From Burkholderiaceae bacterium (GTDB lineage Bacteria; Pseudomonadota; Gammaproteobacteria; Burkholderiales; Burkholderiaceae_C): a DNA stretch of 64,000 bases. The stretch covers positions 62,001 to 126,000 of the forward strand of contig JADMJJ010000013.1 of assembly GCA_018780645.1 (NCBI GenBank), given 5' to 3'. The position numbers and the translations under genes were made by a program. Below, in pieces: positions 7,481 through 16,772 of this stretch (the first letter of the stretch is position 1; every line of letters starts with the position of its first letter). The notes under the pieces are model-generated. The model made no database searches, was not told the DNA's origin, and worked only from the letters and a program-made list of their open reading frames with translations.

Positions 7481-9337
7481 ATGTCATCGTCTCGTTTCGC
7501 GCCGGTCGGGCGTTTCTTTGGTCGCCTGTGGTGGCTGCTGGACGCCAGCCGGCGCACTCTGCTCAACCTGCTGTTCCTGGCCCTGCTGGGCCTGCTGATC
7601 TATGGCCTGGTCAGCCGCGGCCCGGCCAGGCTGGAGGAGAAGACCGCCCTGGTGCTCAATCTCGGCGGCACCGTGGTCGAGCAGTACAGCGGCAATGCGC
7701 GCGACAACCTGCTCAACCAGGCCAAGGGCCGGGAGACCAACGAGACCCAGCTGCGCGATGTGCTGGCCGGCCTCGAGGCTGCGGCCAAGGACGACAAGAT
7801 CAGCAGCCTGGTGCTGGCGCTGGATGACTTCCAGGGCGCCGGCCTGAGCACGCTGCGCGAAATGGCCGGGGCCATTGCCCGCTTCAAGGCCGGCGGCAAG
7901 CCGGTGTTTGCCTGGGGCTCGTCGTTTGATCAGCGCAGCTACTTCCTGGCCGCCCAGGCCAGCGAGGTCTGGCTGCATCCGATGGGCATGCTGATGATCG
8001 AGGGCTTCGGTCGCCCGCGCACCTATTACCGCGATGCGCTGGACAAGCTTGGGCTGAGCGCCAATGTGCTGCGCGTCGGCAGCTTCAAGAACTTCGGCGA
8101 GGTCTATTCGGCCAATGGCCCGTCCAAGGAGACCTTGGAGTCCGACCGCTACCTATATGACGCCCTGTGGAAGACCTATACCGACGAGGTCGAGAAGGCG
8201 CGCAAGCTGCCCGAGGGCAGCATCATGAAGGGTATCAACAGCCTGCCCGAGCAACTGGCGGCGGTCGGCGGTGATGCCGCCAAGCTGGCCTTGAATGCCA
8301 AGCTGGTCGATGCGCTCAAGACGCGCGACGAGATGCGCGCCCTGCTCAGCGAGCGCGGCGCCAAGGACGAGGCCAACAAGACCTTCCGCCAGATCAATCT
8401 GGGTGCCTACCTGGCCCATGTGAAACCCAAATTCACCGGCGACGCCGTCGGTGTGGTGATCGCCCAGGGCGGCATCAGCGACGGCATGGCGCCCTCGGGC
8501 TCGATTGGCGGGCGCTCCACCGCCGAGCTGATACGCAAGGCCCGCGACGACGACAAGATCAAGGCCATCGTGCTGCGCGTCGATTCCCCCGGCGGCAGCG
8601 CCTTCGGCTCGGAGCTGGTGCGCCGCGAGCTGGAGCTGACGCGGGCGGCCGGCAAGCCGGTCGTGGTGTCCATGGGCAATGTGGCGGCCTCGGGCGGCTA
8701 CTGGATCTCCATGGCCGCCGATGAGGTGATGGCCAGCCCGGCCACCATCACCGGCTCGATCGGCGTGTTTGCGATGCTGCCCTCGGCCGACAAGGCGCTG
8801 GACAAACTGGGCGTTCATACCGGTGGCTACACCACCACCTGGCTGGCCGGCGTCTATGACCCGCGCCGCGCGCTGGACCCGCGCTTCGCCTCGCTGGTGC
8901 AGAGCAGCATCGAACACATCTATGCCGACTTCACCGGCAAGGCCGCCCAGGCGCGCAAGACCACGCCGGAGAAGATCAACGAGGTCGCCCAGGGCCGGGT
9001 CTGGACCGGGGCCCAGGCAAAGGAGCGCGGCCTGGTCGACACGCTGGGCAGCTATGGCGATGCGCTGAAGTCGGCGGCCACCCGCGGCAAGCTGGCCGAG
9101 GGCTACCGCGTCGTCTATATCGAGCGCGAGCGCGGCCGTGTCGAGCGACTGCTCGACATGCTGGGCGGCACGGCCGCCGATGTGGTGGTCGGGCAGGTCG
9201 AGCAGAAGCTCGGCGGCGCCGGCGTGCCGGCGGCCCTGACCCGCGAGGTGCAGAAGGACTTCGCCTGGCTGGGCGAAATGAGCGAGGGCCGCAAGGCCTT
9301 CGGCGCGGTGGCGCACTGCTTCTGCTCGGCGCCTTGA
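7481..9337 (+). CDS. sppA: Signal peptide peptidase SppA, 67 kDa type
   Basis: The 618 residues equal the length of the E. coli 67 kDa form. An N-terminal membrane anchor (about 26-50, TLLNLLFLALLGLLIYGL) is followed by two tandem S49 peptidase domains. The catalytic pair is visible: Lys at about 203 (VGSFKNFGE) in the first domain and nucleophile Ser at about 373 (DSPGGSAFGSEL) in the second. A conserved ASGGYWISMAADEV segment follows. The enzyme degrades remnant signal peptides within the inner membrane, with the catalytic bowl facing the periplasm. GGGAG sits 5 nt before the ATG. The gene stands alone and converges on the acetyltransferase gene with a 6-nt gap. Confidence 0.95.
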   Translation: MSSSRFAPVGRFFGRLWWLLDASRRTLLNLLFLALLGLLIYGLVSRGPARLEEKTALVLNLGGTVVEQYSGNARDNLLNQAKGRETNETQLRDVLAGLEAAAKDDKISSLVLALDDFQGAGLSTLREMAGAIARFKAGGKPVFAWGSSFDQRSYFLAAQASEVWLHPMGMLMIEGFGRPRTYYRDALDKLGLSANVLRVGSFKNFGEVYSANGPSKETLESDRYLYDALWKTYTDEVEKARKLPEGSIMKGINSLPEQLAAVGGDAAKLALNAKLVDALKTRDEMRALLSERGAKDEANKTFRQINLGAYLAHVKPKFTGDAVGVVIAQGGISDGMAPSGSIGGRSTAELIRKARDDDKIKAIVLRVDSPGGSAFGSELVRRELELTRAAGKPVVVSMGNVAASGGYWISMAADEVMASPATITGSIGVFAMLPSADKALDKLGVHTGGYTTTWLAGVYDPRRALDPRFASLVQSSIEHIYADFTGKAAQARKTTPEKINEVAQGRVWTGAQAKERGLVDTLGSYGDALKSAATRGKLAEGYRVVYIERERGRVERLLDMLGGTAADVVVGQVEQKLGGAGVPAALTREVQKDFAWLGEMSEGRKAFGAVAHCFCSAP

Positions 9338-9343
9338 TTGCCT

Positions 9344-9787
9344 TCAGAGGGGCAGCACCGCCAGCATGTCATCGCCGTCGGCATCCAGCCCTTGCTCGAT
9401 GAAGCCGTGCCGCGCGTACAGCCGGCGCGAGGCCTCGTTGCCGGGGTGGTAGCAGATCTCCAGCTCGCGCAGGCCGGGCTGGGCGCGGATCTCGGCGATG
9501 GCCAGCTCCAGGGCCGCACTGCCTATGCCCCGCCCCTGGTGCGGGGCGCCGACCATGAAGCGCCAGATCGAGCAGCGTGAGCTGCTCTCGGGCACCCACA
9601 TCATGAAGCCCACCACCGTGTCATCGAGGTAGATGGCGCGCACCTGGTAGCCCGTGTTGTAGGCGGCCTCGGCCAGTGAGTAGGCATTGTCGGCCAGCAT
9701 CGCCTGCTGCTCGGGCGGCAGCGGCAGCGAGCAGATGGCGTCAAAGTTGTCGCGGCTCACGGGGCGCAGGCTGATGGATGGTGTCAA
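9344..9787 (-). CDS. GNAT-family N-acetyltransferase
   Basis: This 147-residue protein has the GNAT fold: an N-terminal ISLRPVSRDNF strand, a central MVGAPHQGRGIGSAALELA segment with the acetyl-CoA pyrophosphate loop Q-x-x-G-x-G, and a C-terminal NEASRRLYARHGFIEQG motif typical of family members acting on small amines or protein N-termini. The pattern resembles BltD/SpeG-like polyamine acetyltransferases, but the substrate is not determinable. Translation appears to start at TTG (9785-9787), supported by GGAG about 7 nt upstream; no better ATG lies nearby. It is a single gene facing sppA. Confidence 0.85.
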   Translation of the reverse strand: MTPSISLRPVSRDNFDAICSLPLPPEQQAMLADNAYSLAEAAYNTGYQVRAIYLDDTVVGFMMWVPESSSRCSIWRFMVGAPHQGRGIGSAALELAIAEIRAQPGLRELEICYHPGNEASRRLYARHGFIEQGLDADGDDMLAVLPL

Positions 9788-9907
9788 AGGCGTCTCCGAG
9801 GCGCGGGATCATAGCCGCCGATGCCGCTGCATGCCATTCATGACAAGGTTCCGACCGTTCGCCCGCGAGATGGCGCCGCTGCCGCAGGGCCTGCCTACAC
9901 TGCCGCC

Positions 9908-11107
9908 ATGTCTGAACCATACAAGCCATTCCCACCCGCCGAGCTGCCGCTGAATCGCTTCCAGCGCTGGTATTTCAATTGGGCCGAGAGCTACTACCAG
10001 AAGCTGCCGGTCGAGCAGCAGGAGCAGGCTCGCGCCATTGATCGCTTTCTGTACAGCCGCCGTGGCATGGGTGCCTGGCTGGGTGCCCTTGGGGCGGCCA
10101 CCGGCTGCACCTTGGGGCTGCTGGCGGCGAACATGCCGCCGGCCTGGGCCATTCTCGTCAGCCTGTTGCTGGTGCTGGTGTTGACGCTTGGCACTGCGGC
10201 GGCGTTCTTGCTGCCGGCCAGGCTGCCCTCGATAGGGCGCGTGCTGCGCGGCGGTGTGCGCTTGATGATCGTCTTTGGCGTGCTGGGCGTCGGGCTGTTC
10301 GTGCTGTCCCGATTGCTGGGGCCCGAGCCGCAGGCGCTGGGACCGCTGCTGCTAAGTGCCGTCGTGCTGGTGCTACCTGTGGTGGCCGGTCTGTGCCTGG
10401 CCGGTGGCACGGCGTATCTGGTGGTGACTGTGGTACGGCGGGAGCAACTGCAGAAGGCCCTGAGCTCGGCCCTGCTGCAGCAGGAGCGCGATGCGGCGGC
10501 GCGCGAGGCTGCCGAGGCCAAGCTCAAGCTGCTGCAGGCCCAGGTGCAGCCGCACTTCATCTTCAACACGCTGTCGGCGGTGCAACACTGGGTGGACACC
10601 GGCGATGCCCGGGCCAGCCCGCTGCTGCGCTCGCTGACCGCCTTTTTGCGCAGCAGCGCTGAGTTGCTGGAGCGGCCGCTGGTGCCGCTGGGCGAGGAGC
10701 TGGAGCTGGCGCGCAGCTATCTGCAGATCATGAGCGCACGGCTGGGCGAGCGGCTGCGCTTCGAGCTGGACATCGAGCCTGATTGCCTGCAGCAGCAGCT
10801 GCCGCCGGGCCTGCTGCTGACCCTGGTGGAGAACGCGTTGGAGCATGGCATAGCGCCCAGCCTGAGTGGCGGAAGGGTTGACATCCGCGCCCGAGGTCTC
10901 GCCGGGGGCGGCTTCGAGCTGCAGGTAGTTGACGATGGCGTCGGTCTGCAGCCCGGTTGGCAGGATGGCATGGGCCTGGCCAATAGCCGTCTGCGCTTGC
11001 GCCACCAGTTTGGCGAACGTGCCAGCCTCAGCTTGACCATGCCGCAGCCTGCGGGCGGCTGCGTCGCCCGTCTTGAATTTCCTTGCGTACCGAACAGCCA
11101 TGAATGA
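9908..11107 (+). CDS. LytS/YehU-type sensor histidine kinase
   Basis: The product has 399 residues. The N-terminal half contains four membrane helices (about 55-75, 80-103, 115-135, 145-175) without a recognisable extracellular sensor. A short coiled coil leads into the His_kinase (PF06580-type) domain with His216 in QVQPHFIFNTL, then a HATPase_c-like domain (LVENALEHGI, DDGVGL, GMGLANSRLRL). These kinases pair with LytTR-type regulators, and one begins at 11100, overlapping this gene's stop by 8 nt, so translational coupling is likely. The frame extends upstream, but MSEPYKPFPP at 9908 is the best start. The signal sensed is unknown. Confidence 0.9.
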   Translation: MSEPYKPFPPAELPLNRFQRWYFNWAESYYQKLPVEQQEQARAIDRFLYSRRGMGAWLGALGAATGCTLGLLAANMPPAWAILVSLLLVLVLTLGTAAAFLLPARLPSIGRVLRGGVRLMIVFGVLGVGLFVLSRLLGPEPQALGPLLLSAVVLVLPVVAGLCLAGGTAYLVVTVVRREQLQKALSSALLQQERDAAAREAAEAKLKLLQAQVQPHFIFNTLSAVQHWVDTGDARASPLLRSLTAFLRSSAELLERPLVPLGEELELARSYLQIMSARLGERLRFELDIEPDCLQQQLPPGLLLTLVENALEHGIAPSLSGGRVDIRARGLAGGGFELQVVDDGVGLQPGWQDGMGLANSRLRLRHQFGERASLSLTMPQPAGGCVARLEFPCVPNSHE

Positions 11108-11855
11108 GACCGTGACGGCCCTGGTGGCCGACGACGAAGAAGCGCCCCGCGAGCAACTGCTGCTGGCCCTGCAGACCGCCTGGCCCGAGCTGGATGTCAA
11201 AGCCCGGGCCGTCAATGGCGCAGATGCCTGGGACGCGTACCTGGAGCACGAGCCGCAGGTCTGCTTCCTGGATGTGCGCATGCCCGGCCTGTCGGGCATC
11301 GAGGTGGCGCAGCGCATCGCCGGGCGTGCCCATGTGGTCTTCGTCACCGCCCATGGCGACCATGCGCTGGACGCCTTCAACACCGGCGCGGTGGACTATG
11401 TGCTCAAGCCGGTGGACGGCATGCGCCTGGCCCAGGCCGTGCAGCGGGTGCGCGCGCGGCTGAACCAGGCGCCGCCTGACCTGGCCCGCCTGCTGCAGCA
11501 GCTGGGCGCGCAGCAGGCCCGCAGGCCGGCACCGCTGGAGGTGATTCAGGCCGGCGTGGGCCGCGAGGTGCGGCTGATACGCGTCGAGGAGGTGTTGTAC
11601 TTCGAGTCGGACACCCGCTACACGCGGGTGGTGCACGCCGATGGCGATGCGCTGATACGCACGCCACTGAAGGAGCTGCTGACCCAGCTGGACACCGAGC
11701 GGTTCTGGCAGATTCACCGCTCGGTGGTCGTCAACCAACGCTGCATTGCCTCGGCGCTGCGCATCGATGAGGGCAGCATGGTGATCACGCTGCGCGGGCG
11801 CGACGAGCGGCTGCCGGTGTCACGCCACTTCCAGGGGCTGTTCCGGGCGCAGTGA
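11100..11855 (+). CDS. LytTR-family response regulator
   Basis: The 251-residue protein has a receiver (1-120; VADDEEAPREQ, phospho-acceptor Asp58 in CFLDVRMPGLSG, Lys near YVLKPVDG) and a C-terminal LytTR DNA-binding domain (about 148-248; EVLYFESDTRYTRV, FWQIHRSVVVNQRCI). LytTR domains bind direct repeats upstream of genes for surface, biofilm or virulence traits. The ATG overlaps the kinase stop codon region, which gives a tightly coupled two-gene operon. Targets cannot be assigned. The second LytS/LytTR operon at 24.4-27.1 kb has the same gene classes but differs in gene order and carries an extra membrane protein. Confidence 0.93.
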   Translation: MNETVTALVADDEEAPREQLLLALQTAWPELDVKARAVNGADAWDAYLEHEPQVCFLDVRMPGLSGIEVAQRIAGRAHVVFVTAHGDHALDAFNTGAVDYVLKPVDGMRLAQAVQRVRARLNQAPPDLARLLQQLGAQQARRPAPLEVIQAGVGREVRLIRVEEVLYFESDTRYTRVVHADGDALIRTPLKELLTQLDTERFWQIHRSVVVNQRCIASALRIDEGSMVITLRGRDERLPVSRHFQGLFRAQ

Positions 11856-13379
11856 TCAGGCGTTCTGCGCCCCCGGCTTGCCGGCTTCCACGACAAAGCG
11901 CTTCTCGACGCTGACCGGGCTTCGCGCATCCATCGCATCGTCCACCGTGCGCAGCTCGGCCGTGAGACGCTGCCTGTTGAGGTCGAACAGGGTGTAGCCG
12001 CGCTGGTCGCTGCGGGCATAGCGCAGATGGGCGTTCCAGGGCAGCGCGCCCTGCACCTTGTCATTGGCCAGACCATGGCTGCTGATCGAGGTGCCGCAGA
12101 ACTCGGTGGCGATGGTCGCGGCCTTGGCGGCATCGAAGTCCTGTTTCAGGTCGGCCACATAGTTGGCATGCACGTCGCCGCCCAGCACGACCGGGTTGTT
12201 GGCCTTGGCGGCCAGCATATCGGCGAGCAGGCGCTGGCGGGCCAGCGGATAGCCGTCCCAGCCCTCGGTCCAGTATTGGCCGCTGGTGGTGGCCGGATCG
12301 GTCCAGCTGTAGCGGGCCATCAAGGTCTGCTGGCCGAGCAGGTTCCAGGGGCGGGTGCTGTCCCAGCTCTGTGCCAGCCAGCGTTCCTGGGCGCCGCCCA
12401 GCAGGCTGCGGCGCGGGTCACGAAGCGCTTCGCAGTCCTTCAGGTAGACGGTGTTGGAGCCGGCCCGGCCGGGCTTGGGACAGGCCTGGGGGTCGCGCCA
12501 CTGGCGGTCGTCCAGCGTGATCAGGCGCGCCAGGCTGCCCCAGTCGTAGTGCGCGTGGATGCGGGTCTCGGTGCCGCGCGGGCGGGCGGATTTCGGAAAC
12601 GGCAGATGCTCCCAGTAGGCCTGGGTGGCGGCGGCACGGCGCAGCTCGAAGTTCGGGTCCAGGTCCTGGGCGCGGCCGGGCGTGTAGTCGTTGGCGATCT
12701 CGTGATCGTCCCAGGTGATGATCCAGGGCGCCCGGGCGTGCATGGCCCGCAGGTGCGGGTCGCTCTTGTACTGGGCATGGCGGGCGCGGTAGTCGTCCAG
12801 GCTGCGCGCAGCACCGCCACTGTGGCGGCGGGTGGCGCCGGCAGGCGCCGAGCTGCCGGCGTACTCGTAGATGTAGTCGCCCAGGAACAGCACCAGGTCC
12901 AGCTCCTGCGTGGCCATATCGCGCCAGGCGGCGTACTCGCCATGGTCCCAGCGCTGGCAGGAGGCGGTGGCAAAGCGCAGCGGATCGGCGGTATCGGGTG
13001 CCGGTGCGGTGCGGGTGCGGCCGGTGACGCTGCGTGAACCCATCGCCGTGAAGCGGTACCAGTACCAGCGGCCGGGGCTCAGGCCGGTGGGTTCGGCGTG
13101 GATGCTGTGCGCCCAGGCCGCCTCGGCCGTCTCCGTGCCCTTGGCAACGATCTGCCTGAAGCCCTCGTCGGACGCCAGCTCCCATTGAACGGCCACCTGC
13201 TCGGGCAGGTCGGTGCCGATCAGCCGCGTCCACAGCACCACGCCGCCCGGGCGCGGGCAGCCGGAGGCCAGGCCCAGCGGGAAGCGGTCCACATCGGCGG
13301 CGAAGGCGAAACGGCTGAAGGCGGGTGCGGCGCCCAGGGCGAGCGCGGTCTGGAGAAGGTGGCGGCGGGTGGCGTTCAT
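11856..13379 (-). CDS. phoD: PhoD-like alkaline phosphatase D, Tat-exported
   Basis: This 507-residue protein begins with a twin-arginine signal (ATRRHLLQTALALGAA), followed by a PhoD N-terminal domain (FPLGLASGCPRPGGVVLWTRL) and a metallophosphatase core with FLGDYIYEYAG, ITWDDHEIANDY, GGDVHANYV and a C-terminal CGTSISSHG. PhoD enzymes are Ca2+/Fe3+-dependent phosphomonoesterases or diesterases that release phosphate from organic esters in the periplasm; the Tat signal fits folding with metal before export. The stop lies directly against the end of the convergent LytTR gene. A perfect REP-like palindrome lies 23 nt beyond the ATG. The gene symbol is given at family level. Confidence 0.9.
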   Translation of the reverse strand: MNATRRHLLQTALALGAAPAFSRFAFAADVDRFPLGLASGCPRPGGVVLWTRLIGTDLPEQVAVQWELASDEGFRQIVAKGTETAEAAWAHSIHAEPTGLSPGRWYWYRFTAMGSRSVTGRTRTAPAPDTADPLRFATASCQRWDHGEYAAWRDMATQELDLVLFLGDYIYEYAGSSAPAGATRRHSGGAARSLDDYRARHAQYKSDPHLRAMHARAPWIITWDDHEIANDYTPGRAQDLDPNFELRRAAATQAYWEHLPFPKSARPRGTETRIHAHYDWGSLARLITLDDRQWRDPQACPKPGRAGSNTVYLKDCEALRDPRRSLLGGAQERWLAQSWDSTRPWNLLGQQTLMARYSWTDPATTSGQYWTEGWDGYPLARQRLLADMLAAKANNPVVLGGDVHANYVADLKQDFDAAKAATIATEFCGTSISSHGLANDKVQGALPWNAHLRYARSDQRGYTLFDLNRQRLTAELRTVDDAMDARSPVSVEKRFVVEAGKPGAQNA

Positions 13380-13402
13380 TCGCCGAGCTTAGCTGGATCC
13401 CT

Positions 13403-13460
13403 GGCCCCGGATTGCATCCGGGCTACACCCCTATCCGTAGCCCGGATGCAATCCGGGGCC
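13403..13460. repeat. REP-like palindromic element, copy 1
   Basis: Two perfectly complementary 24-nt arms (13403-13426 and 13437-13460) surround a 10-nt loop. The arm core is GTAGCCCGGATGCAATCCGG. The same core recurs as an imperfect dyad at 25262-25321. Such extragenic GTAGCCCGGATG palindromes are known as REP/BIME elements in proteobacteria and are mobilised by RAYT transposases. None is encoded in the window. Confidence 0.8.
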
Positions 13461-13523
13461 GAGATCACTAGCACATCCTCGCGCCGCCAACTTGGCTATC
13501 ATGCGCGGCCCTTCAGGAAGACC

Positions 13524-15596
13524 ATGGCCAACGCTCCCCACTCACTCAACCCCGCCCAGATGGAGGCGGTGCACTATCTCGGCGGCCCCTGCCTGGTGCT
13601 GGCCGGCGCAGGCTCGGGCAAGACCGGCGTGATCACGCACAAGATCGCGCGGCTGCTGCAGGCCGGCTATGCGGCCAAGAACATTGCCGCCATCACCTTC
13701 ACCAACAAGGCCTCGCAGGAGATGCGCGAGCGGGCCAAGAACCTGGTCGGCGCGCGCGCGGCCAAGGATCTGGCCATCAGCACCTTTCACTCGCTGGGGG
13801 TGCGCATCCTGCGCGAAGACGGCGTGCACCTGGGTCTGAAGGAGAAGTTCTCCATCCTCGACAGCGATGATGTGCTGAATGTCTTGAAGGACGCCGGCGG
13901 CAGCACCGACATCGCCCAGGCCAAGCGCTGGCAATGGACCATCAGCCTGTGGAAGAACCAGGGCCTGAACGCCGAGCGCGCGGCCAAGATTGCCGCCGAT
14001 GACGACGAACGAGTGGCCGTGCGCGTGATGAAGCTGTACGAGGACCGGCTGGCGGCCTTCCAGGCGGTCGATTTCGACGACCTGATCAGCCTGCCTCTGC
14101 ACCTGCTGACCACCAATGCGGAGGCGCGCGGCAAATGGCAGGACACGCTGCGCTATGTGCTGGTCGACGAATACCAGGACACCAATGCCGTGCAGTACGA
14201 GCTGCTGCGCGCGCTGGTGGACAACCCCGACGAGCGCAAACGCGGCATGTTCACCGCCGTGGGCGACGACGACCAGAGCATCTACGGCTGGCGCGGCGCG
14301 ACGATCGAGAACCTGAAGCGCCTGCCCACCGAGTGGCCCAATCTGAAGGTGATTCCGCTGGAGCAGAACTACCGCTCGACCAGCTCGATACTGCGTGCGG
14401 CCAACAACGTCATCGCCAGCAACCCCAAGATCTTCGAGAAGAAGCTGTGGAGCGAGTTCGGCGACGGCGAACCGGTGGCGGTGCTGGAGTGCGACGGCGA
14501 AGAGCACGAGGCCGAACGCGCGGTGGCTCGCATCCAGGCGCAGCGGGCCCAGGGCGGGCAGGTGCAGTACAGCGACTTCGCCATCCTCTACCGCGCGAAT
14601 CACCAGGCGCGAATCTTCGAGCAGGCGCTGCGCCGGGCGGAGATTCCGTACAAGGTGTCGGGTGGCCAGAGCTTCTTCGACCGCGCCGAGATCAAGGACC
14701 TCTGCGGCTGGCTGCGCCTGCTGGTCAATCAGGATGACGACCCGGCGTTTCTGCGCTCGGTGACCACGCCCAAGCGCGGCATCGGCCATCAGACCCTGGG
14801 CGCCCTGGGCGAGTTCGCCGGCAAGTGGAAGCTCAGCATGTACGAGGCGCTGTTCGCCGAGTCGCTGGGCACGGCGCTGAACGCGCGGGCGATAGGCTCG
14901 CTGCACGAATTCGGCCGCTATGTGAATGACCTCGAGTACCGCGCCCGCCACACCTCGGGCGCCGAGGACGCGCGCGCGCTGCTGCTGGAATGGCTGAAGG
15001 ACATCGGCTACGAGCAGCACCTCTACGACGGCGAGGAGAGCGAGAAGGTCGCTAGCGCCAAGTGGAAGAACGTGCTCGACTTCATCGACTGGATGTCCAA
15101 GCGCTGCGGTGGCCAGATCACGCAGGACAGCGGCACCTTCGAGTCGCCGAAGCAGACCGTGCTGGAGGTGGCGCAGACCATCAGCGTCATCATCTCGCTG
15201 GCCGAGCGCGGCGATGATCAGGATCAGGTCACCCTGTCCACCCTGCATGCCTCCAAGGGCCTGGAGTGGCCGCACGTGGTGCTGGCCGGCGTCAACGAGG
15301 GCCTGCTGCCGTTCAAGAGCGAGGACGAGGACATGACGGCCGAGCGGCTCGAGGAAGAGCGCCGGCTGATGTATGTGGGCATCACCCGCGCCCGCACCAC
15401 CCTGGCGGTGAGCGTGCTGCGCCGGCGCAAGAAGGGCCGCGACACGGTGCAGGGCATCCCCAGCCGTTTCGTGCTGGAGATGAAGCTGCACGAGGCCAGC
15501 ACCCGGGAAGACCCGCGCGAGAAGCTGAAGCGCCTGCGCGCCGAGATGGTGCAGAAGCTGGCGGACAAGGCGGCTGCGGCCACCACGCAGATCTAG
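13524..15596 (+). CDS. rep: ATP-dependent DNA helicase Rep (UvrD/Rep superfamily 1)
   Basis: At 690 residues it is close to Rep (about 670). The N-terminal Walker A motif is LAGAGSGKTGVITHK (GAGSGKT at 28-34), followed by motif Ia (AITFTNKASQEMRER), motif II (VLVDEYQDTN), motif III (AVGDDDQSIYGWRGA), motif IV (LEQNYRST), motif V (TLSTLHASKGLEW) and motif VI (EERRLMYVGITRAR). This is a complete set for a 3'-5' translocating helicase that removes proteins ahead of replication forks. QLGYHARPF-like upstream codons are non-conserved, and the ATG at 13524 with AGGAAG 5 nt ahead is used. Rep rather than UvrD is favoured by length and the opening SLNPAQMEAV. It ends overlapping the RHH gene tail by 3 nt. 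Confidence 0.92.
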   Translation: MANAPHSLNPAQMEAVHYLGGPCLVLAGAGSGKTGVITHKIARLLQAGYAAKNIAAITFTNKASQEMRERAKNLVGARAAKDLAISTFHSLGVRILREDGVHLGLKEKFSILDSDDVLNVLKDAGGSTDIAQAKRWQWTISLWKNQGLNAERAAKIAADDDERVAVRVMKLYEDRLAAFQAVDFDDLISLPLHLLTTNAEARGKWQDTLRYVLVDEYQDTNAVQYELLRALVDNPDERKRGMFTAVGDDDQSIYGWRGATIENLKRLPTEWPNLKVIPLEQNYRSTSSILRAANNVIASNPKIFEKKLWSEFGDGEPVAVLECDGEEHEAERAVARIQAQRAQGGQVQYSDFAILYRANHQARIFEQALRRAEIPYKVSGGQSFFDRAEIKDLCGWLRLLVNQDDDPAFLRSVTTPKRGIGHQTLGALGEFAGKWKLSMYEALFAESLGTALNARAIGSLHEFGRYVNDLEYRARHTSGAEDARALLLEWLKDIGYEQHLYDGEESEKVASAKWKNVLDFIDWMSKRCGGQITQDSGTFESPKQTVLEVAQTISVIISLAERGDDQDQVTLSTLHASKGLEWPHVVLAGVNEGLLPFKSEDEDMTAERLEEERRLMYVGITRARTTLAVSVLRRRKKGRDTVQGIPSRFVLEMKLHEASTREDPREKLKRLRAEMVQKLADKAAAATTQI

Positions 15597-15820
15597 GCGT
15601 CTTCGCCAGAGGCCGGATCTTCGGCCTCCCGCCTCGGTGGCCGGCCGCGCGCAATCTGCTGCTGCGCCGGCTTGATGCCGCGCCGGGCCAGCGCCTCGCG
15701 CAGCAGATACTCGATCTGCGCATTGGCCGAGCGCAGCTCCTGGGCGGCCAGGCGCTCAATCTCGGCCCACAGGGCCGGATCGATGCGCAGGGCAAAGCTT
15801 TTCTTGTCAGGGCTGGCCAT
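15593..15820 (-). CDS. Arc-like ribbon-helix-helix DNA-binding protein
   Basis: This 75-residue protein carries an Arc/MetJ-type ribbon-helix-helix: a beta strand [13 protein letters not shown] (6-18), then two helices ([30 protein letters not shown]). The basic, charged tail after residue 50 looks disordered. RHH proteins bind DNA as dimers with paired strands in the major groove and often repress their own operon. It lies 30 nt downstream of an SPFH membrane protein gene on the same strand. GTGATATC occurs both just upstream of this gene and within the promoter of the SPFH gene, which suggests autoregulation. Function beyond DNA binding is not known. Its stop codon overlaps the stop of rep. 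Confidence 0.85.
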   Translation of the reverse strand: MASPDKKSFALRIDPALWAEIERLAAQELRSANAQIEYLLREALARRGIKPAQQQIARGRPPRREAEDPASGEDA

Positions 15821-15828
15821 ACGGCGAC

Positions 15829-15836
15829 GTGATATC
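15829..15836. promoter_or_regulatory. GTGATATC half of a palindromic site upstream of the RHH gene
   Basis: GTGATATC occurs 8 nt ahead of the RHH start codon and matches eight of the ten bases of the perfect GTGATATCAC palindrome in the SPFH promoter. It lies in the 30-nt SPFH-RHH spacer. Binding by the RHH protein is inferred from recurrence only. Confidence 0.35.
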
Positions 15837-15850
15837 TACTGCTGCAAGGC

Positions 15851-16735
15851 TCAGTTGTACAACGTCCCGGCGTTGACGATGGGCTGGGTGTCCCTGTCGG
15901 AGCACAGCACCACCAGCAGATTGGAGACCATTGCTGCCTTGCGCTCGTCGTCGAGATTGACAATGGAGCGCTCGCTCAAGCCCTTCAGCGCCTCCTCGAC
16001 CATGCTGACGGCGCCGAGCACGATTTTCTTGCGCGCGCTGATGATGGCCTCGGCCTGCTGGCGCCGAAGCATCACCTGGGCAATTTCGGGCGCGTAGGCG
16101 AGGTGGGTGATCTTGGCGTCAAGCACTTGCACACCGGCTTCCAGGAAGCGCGCCTGTAACTGCGTCACCAAGGCGGCGGCCACTTCGTCCTGACCGGCGC
16201 GCAGCGTGATCTCGCCGCTGTCCAGGTCCTCGCCCTCGTCATAGGCGAACTGGGCGGCCAGGTGGCGGATTGCGGCCTCGGCCTGGATGCGCACATAGGC
16301 TTCGAAATCATCGACCTCGAATACCGCGCGGGCCGTGTCCTGCACACGCCAGACCACGGCGGCGCTGATCTCCACCGGATTGCCGCGCTTGTCATTGACC
16401 TTCAAGGTGGGCGCATTCAGATTGCGCGCCCGCAGAGAAAGCTTGCGCTTGAGCAGCAAGGGGTTGGCCCAGCGCAGGCCCTCGGCGCGGTCGGTGCCGC
16501 TGTAGCGGCCGAACAGGGTCAGGATGCGCGCTTCGTTGGGCTGCTGCATGTACAGGCCGGCCAGCAAGAGGGCGGCAATCCCCAGCAGCACCGCAGCAAT
16601 CAGCACGTCACCTGTCCGTCCCCTGGCCAGCATCGCTGCCGCCGTAGCAAGTCCCATGGCGCCCAGCAGCACGGCGATATAGCCGTTGGTGGTCTTGGCC
16701 GGCAACTCGGTGCGATTCACATGCACGGTATTCAT
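15851..16735 (-). CDS. SPFH/Band 7 (stomatin-prohibitin-like) membrane protein
   Basis: The product has 294 residues. Two adjacent hydrophobic segments (about 18-38 and 43-63) anchor the protein, followed by an SPFH domain ([26 protein letters not shown], then [27 protein letters not shown]) and a helical region (about 190-250). Family members form large ring-like assemblies on membranes and modulate proteases or membrane order; no partner protease is adjacent here. The gene is first in a two-gene operon with an Arc-like RHH protein. A promoter and a GTGATATCAC palindrome overlap upstream. The ATG has GGGAAGA about 6 nt ahead. Its pairing with a small RHH gene is of interest because a second SPFH operon in the window has a similar arrangement. 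Confidence 0.88.
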   Translation of the reverse strand: MNTVHVNRTELPAKTTNGYIAVLLGAMGLATAAAMLARGRTGDVLIAAVLLGIAALLLAGLYMQQPNEARILTLFGRYSGTDRAEGLRWANPLLLKRKLSLRARNLNAPTLKVNDKRGNPVEISAAVVWRVQDTARAVFEVDDFEAYVRIQAEAAIRHLAAQFAYDEGEDLDSGEITLRAGQDEVAAALVTQLQARFLEAGVQVLDAKITHLAYAPEIAQVMLRRQQAEAIISARKKIVLGAVSMVEEALKGLSERSIVNLDDERKAAMVSNLLVVLCSDRDTQPIVNAGTLYN

Positions 16736-16762
16736 TCTTGATCTTCCCTCAAGTTATTTAAG

Positions 16763-16772
16763 GTGATATCAC
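16763..16772. promoter_or_regulatory. Perfect palindrome GTGATATCAC (candidate RHH operator)
   Basis: A 10-bp perfect dyad overlaps the first bases after, and two bases of, the -10 box of the SPFH gene promoter, where a bound repressor would block polymerase. An eight-base match recurs at 15829, ahead of the RHH gene. Confidence 0.5.

Noticed and set aside
13542-15491. Minus-strand open frame of about 649 codons opposite rep
   Set aside because: It is a shadow of the helicase frame, with no motif and biased composition. All helicase motifs lie on the plus strand.
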